A stretch of 64,000 nucleotides of DNA. Source: Methyloceanibacter stevinii (GTDB lineage: Bacteria > Pseudomonadota > Alphaproteobacteria > Rhizobiales > Methyloligellaceae). This document shows positions 29,597-38,201 of the stretch, in pieces (positions within the stretch are counted from its first letter, which is position 1; each line of letters starts with the position of its first letter). The translations under genes were made by a program, and so were the position numbers. The stretch covers positions 124,001-188,000 of the forward strand of contig NZ_LPWE01000013.1 of the NCBI RefSeq assembly GCF_001723355.1, read 5' to 3'. A model generated the notes under the pieces. It saw nothing but the letters and a program-made list of their open reading frames with translations, did not search any database and had not been told where the DNA came from.

Positions 29597-30427
29597 ATGT
29601 TGGACACGCGCAGGGAAGAAGAGGAGCCGTCCGACGCTGGCGTCCAGCGTTATCGTGCTCTTTTTATTTCGGACATTCATCTTGGCACCAAGGCTTGCCA
29701 AGCAGAAGCGTTTCTGGACTTCCTGAAGACGCACAAGGCGCCGAAGATTTATCTTGTCGGCGACATCGTAGACTTCTGGCGCATCCGGCGCGGAGTCTAT
29801 TGGCCGCAGCCCCATAATGACGTCCTGCAGAAACTGCTCCGCGAGGTCCGCAAGGGCACCGACCTCGTCTACATTCCCGGCAATCACGATGAAGCCATGC
29901 GCGAGTATTGCGGGTCGCAGTTCGGCGGCATCGCCATCGAGCGCCAGACCGTCCATACCGGCGCGGACGGGCGGCGCTATCTGATCATGCATGGCGACGA
30001 GTTCGATGTCGTCGTGCGCTACGCCAAATGGCTGGCCTTCCTTGGAGATTGGGGCTATGTCACCGCGCTGTGGTTCAATACCCACCTGAACGCGGTACGC
30101 CGGTGGTTCGGCATGCCTTACTGGTCGCTTTCGGCCTATCTCAAGTACAAGGTCAAGCGCGCCGTGAATTTCATTGGTGAGTTCGAGCACGCGTTGGTAC
30201 AGGAAGCCCGCCGGAGTGGCGCCCAAGGCGTAATCTGCGGACATATTCACCATGCCGCTATGCGTCAGGTGGAAGACGTGGTTTATATCAACACGGGCGA
30301 TTGGGTCGAGAGCTGCACGGCAGTCGTCGAGACCGAAGAAGGAGTCTTCCAGATCATCCGTTGGAATCCTCATACTGGTGTGCGTGAGCCCGAGACTTCC
30401 TCCAAGGAGCTTGAGGCGGCCGCCTAA
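29597..30427 (+). CDS. plcP: PlcP-like metallophosphoesterase (phospholipase C, lipid remodelling)
   Basis: 276-residue calcineurin-like phosphoesterase. The metal motifs appear in order: ISDIHLG, VGDIVDFW, IPGNHDEAM, MHGDEFD and CGHIHHAA. It is related to the LpxH family of UDP-2,3-diacylglucosamine diphosphatases, but the adjacent glycosyltransferase with one-base start overlap (TAATG) is the arrangement of plcP-agt in Sinorhizobium and marine alphaproteobacteria. There PlcP cleaves phospholipids to diacylglycerol under phosphate limitation and Agt glycosylates the product. The start at 29597 was chosen because upstream in-frame sequence overlaps the divergent gene. General LpxH-like annotation remains an alternative. 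Confidence 0.75.
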   Translation: MLDTRREEEEPSDAGVQRYRALFISDIHLGTKACQAEAFLDFLKTHKAPKIYLVGDIVDFWRIRRGVYWPQPHNDVLQKLLREVRKGTDLVYIPGNHDEAMREYCGSQFGGIAIERQTVHTGADGRRYLIMHGDEFDVVVRYAKWLAFLGDWGYVTALWFNTHLNAVRRWFGMPYWSLSAYLKYKVKRAVNFIGEFEHALVQEARRSGAQGVICGHIHHAAMRQVEDVVYINTGDWVESCTAVVETEEGVFQIIRWNPHTGVREPETSSKELEAAA

Positions 30428-31499
30428 TGCACGTTCTCGTCGTCACCGACGCCTGGTTCCCCCAGGTCAACGGAGTTGTGCGCACCTACGAGCGGCTTGC
30501 GCAGGAAATTCCCAATTTTGGCGCGGAAATCAGCTTCCTCGTTCCAACGCAGTACCGCACGCTTCCTTGCCCCACCTATCCTGAGATCAGGCTCGCGCTG
30601 GCGACTCCGGGCATGGTCGATCGCTACATCGAAAGCGTCGGAGCGGACTTCGTTCACATCGCGACGGAAGGACCGCTTGGTCTCTTGGCACGCCGCCATT
30701 GCCGTAGGAACAAGCGACCGTTCACCACGAGCTATCACACCCGCTTCCCCGAATATGTCTCGGCGCGCCTGCCTGTGCCCGAATCCTGGTGCTACAGCTT
30801 CCAGCGCCGCTTCCACAATAGCGGCGCCGGCATGTTCGTAGCCGCACCTTCGGTGGAGGAGGATCTCGCGGCCAAGGGGTTCAAGCGCATGATGCGCTGG
30901 ACGCGCGGCGTCGATGTGGATCTGTTCCGGCCGCAAAACGTGCGGCTGTACGGCGACGGTCCCGTCTTCATGTATGTGGGCCGCGTGTCCGTCGAGAAGA
31001 ATATCGAGGCTTTTCTGAAGCTCGATCTTCCCGGCCGCAAAGTCGTTGTCGGCGGGGGTCCGCAACTGACGGAGCTCCAGCGCGCCTACCCGGATGTGCA
31101 CTTCACCGGTCCCAAGGAAGGCGAGGAGCTGGCCGCGGCCTACGCCTCCGGCGACGTCTTCGTCTTTCCCAGCCTTACGGACACGTTCGGCTGGTGCTCC
31201 TGGAAGCCCTGGCATGCGGGGTCCCTGTGGCGGCCTATCCCGTCCACGGGCCCAAGGACGTCGTGACCGATCCAGCCGCCGGCGTGCTCCATAGCGACTT
31301 GCAGACGGCGGCGCTGCAGGCCCTGGACCTCAACGGCGAGGATGCCCGGTCCCATGCCTTGAACTTCAGCTGGGAAAACTCGGCACAGCAGTTCCTGGAT
31401 AATGTGCTGGCGGCCCACAATCTCGGCCTGCCCGAGCGGCGTCGGCTCTTGCCCCGCCTGCGTCCTAGCCGCTTGATGCGTAAGAAGACAGCGGCTTAA
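30427..31499 (+). CDS. agt: GT4 glycosyltransferase, probable diacylglycerol glycosyltransferase Agt (one frameshift)
   Basis: About 357 residues when repaired, with the GT-B fold of family 4 glycosyltransferases: N-terminal VVTDAWFPQVNGVVRTYE, TSYHTRFPEYVSARLP, then WTRGVDVDLFRP, FMYVGRVSVEKNIEAFL and GPKEGEELAAAYASGDVFVF. At about 31191, in the codon after DTFG, the frame shifts; the next frame continues with LLEALACGVPVAAYPVHGP, the expected nucleotide-sugar E-x7-E region, to the TAA at 31497-31499. One base added restores DTFGLVLLEALACG. It overlaps plcP by one base. The donor (UDP-glucose, -galactose or -glucuronate) cannot be read. Confidence 0.8.
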
Positions 31500-31525
31500 A
31501 CAGCCTCTCCGAAAGCGACCCTAAA

Positions 31526-31558
31526 AAGAAAACGGCCCGGTGGGGGGACCGGGCCGTT
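31526..31558 (-). terminator. Rho-independent terminator, mainly minus strand
   Basis: An 11-bp perfect stem (31531-31541 with 31548-31558, AACGGCCCGGT) has a six-G loop. On the minus strand it is followed by TTTCTTTTTAG, a good T-tract for the CheZ-like gene ending at 31702; on the plus strand only CGCATTTTC follows agt, so it may act weakly in both directions. Confidence 0.7.
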
Positions 31559-31701
31559 CGCATTTTCATGCGTCAGTTTGGGGGACGCGTTGGGGGATCT
31601 TGCGTCCTCCCAGAAATGGGCAGGGGCCTATAGGCTTTCAAGACCCGGCAGACGATTTTTCCAGAGCTGAGCTTAAAGCACTGAAACTATTGACTTAAAA
31701 G

Positions 31702-32715
31702 TCATCCGAAAAGCGCCGCACGTTGTGCGGCGACAAGCGCTTCGAGGGTCAAAGGCTCGGGCCGCTCGAAGGGGCGGGGTCCGTCGGAGAGAAGGGCAGG
31801 TGCCGCCGCTCCGGTAGGCACTGGCAGGCTTGTAGATGCTGGCAACTTAACAAGCGCGGGCTCGTCTACCGGGGCCGCATCGTTTGCAGGAGCGGGAAGC
31901 ACCTCCTCGGGCACGAGACGGTTCGTCCGCCGCGGTGTCGGTTCAGATGCTGGTTCCGGACCCGCATGAGGCTGCTCGTCGCGAGCGGGTTCGCTCTCGT
32001 CCACGGTCGCTGCGCCGGCGCGTGTCTGCTGCGGCGCCGTTTCGAAGGCCCCGCTCACGTCGAGAGCCTTAGCAGCATCCAGAAGATTCTTCGTCTCGTG
32101 GTCGCTCCAGTCCTCGATCAGCGCATCGATGCGGCGCTCCACGTCGCGCAGCAGGTTCACGGCATCGGCTGTCTGCTGTCCCGAGATCTCGCGCCGTGCA
32201 CATGCCGTGTAGATGTCGGCGGCCCGTTCATCCAGCCTGTCGCAACAGTCGAGCGCGACGCCCTGCTCGCGCAGCGCCCATGAAACGCTTTGAATCTCTT
32301 CCAGTGCCTCGAGCACATCGGATGTTGCACGGGCCGAGGCTTCGACGATCTGCTCGAAGGCGCATGGCGCCGCAATCGGATCGGACACCGGGATGTCCAC
32401 GCGTTGGAGTTCGCCGATCTCCCGCCGCATTTCGCCGATGGTCTCGCTCATCGCGACGAGCTCGGACACGAGGCCATGCGATTGGCGAGTCCGTTCCGGT
32501 GCGGCCGAAGCGGACTCAAGCCGCACGAGCGCATCTAGCAGCAATTTGACTTCCGGTGTGGGGTGCTGGCGCGCATAGTCCGCCAAGAATCGGCGGCCAA
32601 GTTCGGACCCTCTCAGCGTCGTCTCTAGCGCTGCATATTCCGCATGCTCGGCGGAGCCGGATTGCGGATCGCTTCGAGACAGAGCCTGTGCGGCGCCAGT
32701 TGCGCGGTTCAGCAT
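31702..32715 (-). CDS. CheZ-like helical protein, function unknown
   Basis: 337-residue protein. The N-terminal third has LRGSELGRRFLADYARQH and LLLDALVRLE, a block I associate with conserved alphaproteobacterial hypotheticals. The middle helices (FEQIVEASARATSDVLEALE, then IYTACARREISGQQTADAV) resemble the CheZ dephosphorylation helix, whose usual form is ACxFQDITGQR; here the conserved Asp is replaced by Glu and the Gln is kept. The last 120 residues are proline- and alanine-rich and likely disordered, ending EALVAAQRAALFG. No chemotaxis genes are nearby. The resemblance to CheZ is inference from motif spacing. Confidence 0.6.
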   Translation of the reverse strand: MLNRATGAAQALSRSDPQSGSAEHAEYAALETTLRGSELGRRFLADYARQHPTPEVKLLLDALVRLESASAAPERTRQSHGLVSELVAMSETIGEMRREIGELQRVDIPVSDPIAAPCAFEQIVEASARATSDVLEALEEIQSVSWALREQGVALDCCDRLDERAADIYTACARREISGQQTADAVNLLRDVERRIDALIEDWSDHETKNLLDAAKALDVSGAFETAPQQTRAGAATVDESEPARDEQPHAGPEPASEPTPRRTNRLVPEEVLPAPANDAAPVDEPALVKLPASTSLPVPTGAAAPALLSDGPRPFERPEPLTLEALVAAQRAALFG

Positions 32716-32788
32716 GGTGCAACCAATCTATCTGATTCGATGGTGCACTCGAAGGTAGTCATCGTCCTAAAGGGAATGGTTAACGAAC

Positions 32789-34078
32789 ATGGACGGCTTC
32801 GCGTCACCTGAGAATGCCACGCAGGCGACGAGCCGCGCTCTCGCTTGGCGTCTAGGCTTTCTCTACGCGGTCCTGTTCCTGATCATCGGCTGCTACCTGC
32901 CTTACCTGCCCGTGTGGTTGGAGTGGCGTGGCTTCACGCCCGATCAGATCGCCATCCTGCTCGCGACCCCGCTGTTCGGCCGCATCCTCATCGCGCCTTC
33001 GATCAGCTTCGTTGCCGACCTGCTGGGAGACAGACGCTTCGTGCTGATCCTTTCAGCCTGGGGATCGCTGCTCGCCTATGGCACGCTCTGGGTCTCGAGC
33101 GGCTTCTGGCAGATGTTCTTCGCCATGGTCCTCGTCGCATTGGCTTCGACCACGCTGATGCCCTTGACCGAGACGATCGCGATCACCGGCATACGGCGCG
33201 CCCGGCTCGATTACGGCAAGGTCAGGCTCTGGGGTTCGCTCAGCTTCATCGCGGCCAGTCTCGGGGTCGGTGTTGTCATCCAGCAGGCCGGGGCCGGGCT
33301 CGTCGTGCCACTGCTGATGGGCGCGGCCGCGTTGATGATCGTGGGCACCTATTTCATTCCACACGACCTCGCGGTGACGCGCCGCGCCAAACCTACAGGC
33401 GAGGGGACGCCACCGCGGCGGCTGCGCTTGTCCGATGCCACGGCGCTCATGCGCTCGCCGCTGTTCCTCCTGTTTCTCGTCGCGACCAGCCTCGTGCACG
33501 GGAGCCATGCCATGCTCTATGCGTTCGGCTCGCTCCATTGGCGCGCGCAAGGATTCTCCGGCGGCACGATCGGCGCGCTGTGGTCGATCGGCGTCATCGC
33601 GGAAGTCCTGCTGTTCGCCGTGTCGGGCCGGATCGTCGGGCGCATCGGTTCGACGCGCCTTCTGGTCGTGGCCGGCTTCATGACGGCGCTTCGCTGGAGC
33701 CTTATGGCGTTCGACCCGCCGCTGTGGGCAACGGCGATCTTGCAGACGCTGCATGCCATGAGCTTCGGCGCCGCGCATCTCGCCGCGATCCACTTTCTGA
33801 CTCACGCGATCCCGGAGGACCGCTCCGCCACGGCCCAGGGCCTGTTCTCGGCGGTGGTCGCCGGCCTTGTGATGGGAACGGCCACGTTGCTGTGCGGCCC
33901 GCTCTACGCAAGCTTTGGCGGGGAGGCCTACGCGGTCATGGCGGCAATCGCCGCAGTGGGGACGCTTGCTGCGATGTTGCTGCGCAGGCACTGGCATGGC
34001 GGCATCGTCATCGGACACGCGAGGTTGGATCGCCCAGGTTCGGACGCTCAGCCCCAAAGCGCGGGCGAGGGCGGGTAG
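32789..34078 (+). CDS. MFS transporter, HcaT/nucleoside-permease-like
   Basis: 429-residue major facilitator with twelve hydrophobic segments: YAVLFLIIGCYLPYLPVWL opens the protein, followed by the loop PSISFVADLLGDRR, TETIAITGIRRARLDYGKVR and RLWGSLSFIAAS typical of the MFS_1-like/HcaT (phenylpropionate permease) group. Substrate is unknown. Its 3' end overlaps the convergent epimerase gene by 31 bp. The start at 32789 has AGGGAA 13 bases upstream, longer than usual. Confidence 0.82.
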   Translation: MDGFASPENATQATSRALAWRLGFLYAVLFLIIGCYLPYLPVWLEWRGFTPDQIAILLATPLFGRILIAPSISFVADLLGDRRFVLILSAWGSLLAYGTLWVSSGFWQMFFAMVLVALASTTLMPLTETIAITGIRRARLDYGKVRLWGSLSFIAASLGVGVVIQQAGAGLVVPLLMGAAALMIVGTYFIPHDLAVTRRAKPTGEGTPPRRLRLSDATALMRSPLFLLFLVATSLVHGSHAMLYAFGSLHWRAQGFSGGTIGALWSIGVIAEVLLFAVSGRIVGRIGSTRLLVVAGFMTALRWSLMAFDPPLWATAILQTLHAMSFGAAHLAAIHFLTHAIPEDRSATAQGLFSAVVAGLVMGTATLLCGPLYASFGGEAYAVMAAIAAVGTLAAMLLRRHWHGGIVIGHARLDRPGSDAQPQSAGEGG

Positions 34079-35067
34079 ACGTCTCCGTTCTTATAGGAGA
34101 GGGCGGGGTCCCTGTCGCGCGCGAGCAGCAGCGGCCCGTCCAGGTCGACCCAGTCCGCCGTCTGCGCGAGGAGGACGGCCGGCGCCATCGCGAGCGACGT
34201 CGCCACCATGCAGCCGACCATGATCTTGAGGCCGTGCGCACGGGCGTGCTCGGACATGCGCAATGCCTCGGTGAGGCCGCCCGTCTTGTCGAGCTTGATG
34301 TTGACCGCGTCGTAGCGGCCGACAAGCTCGTTGAGCGAAGCGCTGTCGTGAGCCGATTCATCCGCGCAGATCGGAACGTCATGGGCGATGTTGGCAAGCA
34401 TTGCGTCGTGGTCTGCCGGAAGCGGTTGCTCGACGAGCTCGATCCCTGTTTCGGCGGCCACGGCGAGAAGCGGCTGGACCTGGTCCGCGTCCCACGCCTC
34501 GTTGGCGTCGACGATCAGACGGGCATCGGGCACCGCATCGCGGACCGCCCGCATCCGGTCCGCATCGCCGTCGCCGCCCAGTTTGAGTTTTAGCAGCGGA
34601 TGGGCGGAAGCTTCATGCGCCTGCGCGGCCATGAGCGCTGGCGATCCCAGCGAGATCGTGAAGGCCGTCGGGAGCGCCTTGAGGGGCGCCAACCCGATGC
34701 GCTCAGCAACCGTCCGTCGCGTCTGCTTGGCTTCAATGTCCCACAGCGCGCAGTCGACCGCGTTGCGTGCGGCGCCAGGCGGCAGGAGCTCTTCGAGGCG
34801 GCGGCGATCGAGGCCACGGCCGAGTTCCGGGCGAAGGTTTTCGATCGCGGCGACCACGCCGTCGACGCTTTCACCATAGCGGGCATAAGGAACGCACTCG
34901 CCCCGGCCGGTCGCGCTGCCGTCGCCGATCTCAGCCACAACCACGACCGCTTCGGTCTTCGATCCGCGCGCGATGGTAAAATTGCCGCGAATAGGCCAGT
35001 GTTGCACGCGAACCGAAAGGGTCAGCGGCTTGCCGTCGCCAATACGCTCGGCGGGTTCGCTTCCCAT
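34048..35067 (-). CDS. L-Ala-D/L-Glu epimerase (dipeptide epimerase, enolase superfamily)
   Basis: 339-residue muconate-lactonizing-enzyme subgroup protein. It has the capping-domain block TGRGECVPYARYGES, the KLKLGG acid/base region, metal ligands in IVDANEAW, LVEQPLP and ADESAHD, and the second lysine in NIKLDKTGGL. Such enzymes epimerise L-Ala-D-Glu from murein recycling; the KLKLG and DESAHD spacing fits that subgroup. Substrate scope in this superfamily varies. Divergent from the Mla operon with 102 bp between starts. Confidence 0.85.
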   Translation of the reverse strand: MGSEPAERIGDGKPLTLSVRVQHWPIRGNFTIARGSKTEAVVVVAEIGDGSATGRGECVPYARYGESVDGVVAAIENLRPELGRGLDRRRLEELLPPGAARNAVDCALWDIEAKQTRRTVAERIGLAPLKALPTAFTISLGSPALMAAQAHEASAHPLLKLKLGGDGDADRMRAVRDAVPDARLIVDANEAWDADQVQPLLAVAAETGIELVEQPLPADHDAMLANIAHDVPICADESAHDSASLNELVGRYDAVNIKLDKTGGLTEALRMSEHARAHGLKIMVGCMVATSLAMAPAVLLAQTADWVDLDGPLLLARDRDPALSYKNGDVYPPSPALWG

Positions 35068-35169
35068 CGCAGCTTTATTTCTCCGTTGTTTTCGGCCAAA
35101 ACGGTTGCGCTGCCATTTGCGCCGAATGCCACAAAGAAGCTTAGATTCTGAGCCAGGCCAAGCCCTTAC

Positions 35170-36349
35170 ATGCTAAAGCGTGACAATCAATTCGTCCTTT
35201 CGACCGAAATCGAGGCCCCGGGCTTTCGGGTCGAGTTGCGTGGCACGACGTTTCGCCTGGTTGCGACGGGCGCCTGGACGATCTCCGAAGTCGCGGTTCT
35301 GGACGAGGAACTGAAGCGGCTGAAGGTCCCGATCCCTCCGTCATCCGAGTTCACGGGCGAAATGGACATCTCCGGCATCGCCGAGATCGACACGTCCGGT
35401 GCCTGGCTCCTGCAGCGCACGGCGTCAGCATGGCAGCGCGGAGGTTTGAAGACGCGCTACGCCGGCGCAACGGATAGCTTTCGTATTCTCATCGAGGAAG
35501 TTCATCGACGCGCGCAATCGGATCTGCCGGAGATCGACGAGGTCCCGCCGCTCCAGCAGTTCGTCGACACGATGAAGACAAGCGCGTCGAGCATCTGGCA
35601 AGACACGGTCGCCCTGACCGCGTTTTCTTGGCGAGGTTACGTTTGCCGCTGTTCGTGTGGTTCGTGAACCCTGGCGGTTCCGTCCGATCTCCTTCATCCA
35701 TCATCTCGATCATGCGGGCCTGCGGGCTTTGCCGATCATCTTTCTGATCTGCTTCCTGATCGGCGCGGTGGTCATGCAGCAAGGCGTGGTCCAGCTGTCC
35801 TATTTCGGGGCCGAGGTCATGGCCGTGAACATGGTCGCTATCCTCTCCTTGCGAGAAGTGGGCATCCTGCTGACGTCGATCATGGTGGCCGGCCGTTCCG
35901 GTTCGGCCTTCACCGCAGAGATCGGCTCCATGAAGATGCGCGAAGAGATCGACGCCATGCGTACGCTCGGCATCGATCCCATGGACACGCTGGTCCTGCC
36001 GCGGGTCGCCGCGCTCATTGTGGCGTTGCCGCTCCTCACCTTCATGGGAGATATCGCCGCGCTCGCTGGCGGCGGCGTGATGGCGTGGGTCATGCTCGGA
36101 CTGGATCCGCCTCTCTACATCGACAAGCTCCAAGAGATCGTCAGTTTCCGGCATTTCATGGTCGGCATGATCAAGGCGCCGTTTGCGGCCGTGATCATCG
36201 CACTCGTCGGGTGCCTAGAAGGCCTGCGCGTTGAAGGCAGCGCCGAGTCCTTGGGCGTTCACGTGACCTCCGCCGTGGTCAAGGCGATCTTTCTCGTGAT
36301 CTGCATCGACGGCATCTTCGCCATGTTCCTCGCGGGGATCGGCCAGTGA
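35170..36349 (+). CDS. mlaE: STAS-MlaE fusion: ABC lipid transporter permease (one frameshift)
   Basis: About 393 residues when repaired. The first 150 residues form a STAS-like domain (ELRGTTFRLVATGAWTISEV, then MDISGIAEIDTSGAWLL). The frame changes at about 35626-35630 in a run of four T; removing one T joins ALTAF to LGEVTFAAVRVVREPW. The rest is an MlaE permease with MQQGVVQLSYFGAE, GRSGSAFTAEIGSMKMREEIDAMRT split over two segments, and a GLRVEGSAESLGVH end. MlaE works with MlaF and MlaD to move phospholipids between the membranes. It overlaps mlaF by 4 bp. Confidence 0.88.
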
Positions 36350-37146
36350 TCGTCGAGGACGGACGCGAAATTCTGATCCGCGTGCGCGGGCTCGCAAAGA
36401 GTTTCGGCACACATCAGATTTGGGAGTCGCTCAACCTCGATGTGTACCGGGGGGAAATCCTGGCCATCGTCGGCGGCTCGGGCCAAGGCAAGTCCGTGTT
36501 GATGCGGGTGATCACGGGTCTGGTTCGACCCGACAACGGGGTCGTCACGCTGTTCGGACAAGAAGAACACTCGCTGTCGCCCGGGGCGCGGCTCGAGATC
36601 GAAAGGCGCTGGGGCATTCTCTTTCAGGACGGAGCGTTGTTCTCGTCTCTCACGGTGTTGCAGAACATCGAGGTCCCGATGCGCGAGCACCTGGACTTGT
36701 CGCAGTCGATGATGGACGACCTTGCGTTCCTCAAACTAACCATGGTGGGGCTGCCGCCCGAGGCGGCGCACAAGTACCCATCCGAGCTGTCCGGTGGTAT
36801 GCGTAAGCGCGCAGGTCTGGCCCGCGCGCTCGCACTCGATCCTGAGATCGTGTTTTTGGACGAGCCCACGGCCGGTCTCGACCCGATTGGCGCGACCGAG
36901 TTCGATCACCTTATTCGCAAGCTACAACAGACACTTGGGCTTACGGTCTATATGGTCACGCACGACCTTGATACGATCTTCACGGTATGCGACAGGGTGG
37001 CGGTTCTGGCGGACAAGAAGATCGTCCGGACCGGATCGCCCGAAGAGCTACAAAGCACCCCCGATCATCCGTGGATTGAAGAGTACTTCTGTGGCGAACG
37101 CGCACGCGCCGCGAGCCCTACCGAGGAGCGGCGGGTGGTCAGCTGA
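36346..37146 (+). CDS. mlaF: MlaF-like ABC transporter ATP-binding protein
   Basis: 266-residue ATPase of the Mla lipid transport complex. It starts with GTG at 36346 that overlaps the mlaE stop (GTGA). Walker A GGSGQGKS, Q-loop LFQDGALFSSLTV, signature LSGGMRKRAGLARAL, Walker B IVFLDEPTAGLDP and the switch His in VTHDLDT are all present. The MlaF-specific LSGGMRKR supports the family over general ABC ATPases. Confidence 0.94.
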   Translation: MIVEDGREILIRVRGLAKSFGTHQIWESLNLDVYRGEILAIVGGSGQGKSVLMRVITGLVRPDNGVVTLFGQEEHSLSPGARLEIERRWGILFQDGALFSSLTVLQNIEVPMREHLDLSQSMMDDLAFLKLTMVGLPPEAAHKYPSELSGGMRKRAGLARALALDPEIVFLDEPTAGLDPIGATEFDHLIRKLQQTLGLTVYMVTHDLDTIFTVCDRVAVLADKKIVRTGSPEELQSTPDHPWIEEYFCGERARAASPTEERRVVS

Positions 37147-37176
37147 CCGGCGCCAGGTTCTTTCTGAGAGGATCCG

Positions 37177-37995
37177 ATGGAAACTCGAGCCAACTACCTG
37201 ATGATCGGCGGCTTCATCCTGGGCGCGCTTGCGCTCATCTTCATCTTTGTGTTCTGGGTCGCGAACATCGCCGGCGGCGGCAACCGCTATCAGATCGTCT
37301 TCGATAGCTCGGTGGCGGGGCTGACAACCGGATCCCGCGTCGGGTTCAACGGCATCAAGGTCGGTGAGGTGCAGTCCTTTGCGCTCGATTCGCAAGATGC
37401 GCGAAAAGTCCGTGTGGTGATCAGCGTGAGTGACAATACGCCGATCCGCGAGGACTCGCTCGCGACTATCAAGTCCATGGGATTGGCCGGCGGCAGTGGC
37501 GTTGAGATCACACCGGGGTCACCGGATTCGCCTCTTCTTGTGGCGACTGACGACAATCCTATCCCGACCATCGAGGCGGCGCCCATGGCCGGTGCCGGTA
37601 TCTTCGACGCGGCGCCGGCTGCCCTCAATACGGCGAATGCCTTCATCAAGCGCTTGGACGCGTTGATCGCCGCGAACGAGCAAGAGATCAACAACACGAT
37701 GAAAAACGTCGATGAGTTCACCTCCATGCTGGAAGGTAAGAACCAGGAGATCGAGCAGGCGATCGTCGATTTGCGATCCGGCGCGGAGGACTTCAAGCAG
37801 ATCAGCGCCAAGCTCGACAAGAACCTGGACGAGCTGACCCTCGAGGCAAAGAAGGGCATGCAGGACTTCAGCGCCGCGATGCAGCAGGCCCGGCAGACGG
37901 CGGCCACCATGGACCGTGTCCTCAAGAAGTTCGAAGCCAACCCGGCGAGCTTCCTATTCGGGGGCTCGCGGCAAGGTAACGTTCAGCGCCGGTAG
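37177..37995 (+). CDS. mlaD: MlaD-like MCE-domain lipid-binding protein
   Basis: 272-residue inner-membrane-anchored MCE protein. One N-terminal helix (YLMIGGFILGALALIFIFVF) is followed by the MCE domain (YQIVFDSSVAGLTTGSRVGF and IKVGEVQSFALD, then GGSGVEITPG) and a long helical tail (residues about 150-260). It forms the periplasmic ring that passes lipid to the permease. Third gene of the Mla operon, 30 bp after mlaF. No MlaB or MlaC is seen; the STAS domain of MlaE may replace MlaB. Confidence 0.92.
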   Translation: METRANYLMIGGFILGALALIFIFVFWVANIAGGGNRYQIVFDSSVAGLTTGSRVGFNGIKVGEVQSFALDSQDARKVRVVISVSDNTPIREDSLATIKSMGLAGGSGVEITPGSPDSPLLVATDDNPIPTIEAAPMAGAGIFDAAPAALNTANAFIKRLDALIAANEQEINNTMKNVDEFTSMLEGKNQEIEQAIVDLRSGAEDFKQISAKLDKNLDELTLEAKKGMQDFSAAMQQARQTAATMDRVLKKFEANPASFLFGGSRQGNVQRR

Positions 37996-38101
37996 CGTAT
38001 GGCCCGGCTGGCGCGTAGCCGGGCACGTGGGCGTTCCCCGCCTGGGACCAATCACGCGAGGTTTGCGGCGGCCGCGGCCAGCGGTGCAACGCAGGCAAGG
38101 C

Positions 38102-38148
38102 AAAGGAAAACCCCCTCGCTCCGGAGATGGAGGAGGGGGTTTTCCTTT
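38102..38148. terminator. Long perfect inverted repeat, likely bidirectional terminator
   Basis: A perfect 16-bp stem (38102-38117 with 38133-38148) around a 15-base loop lies between the converging mlaD and GPR-like genes. The arms contain runs of A and T (AAAGGAAAA and TTTTCCTTT), so it could stop transcription from either side. Confidence 0.65.
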
Positions 38149-38201
38149 GGGGGAGCCGGACCGGTGTGGTTCGCCTCCGCTAATCTTGTCGTGACGCGGG
38201 A

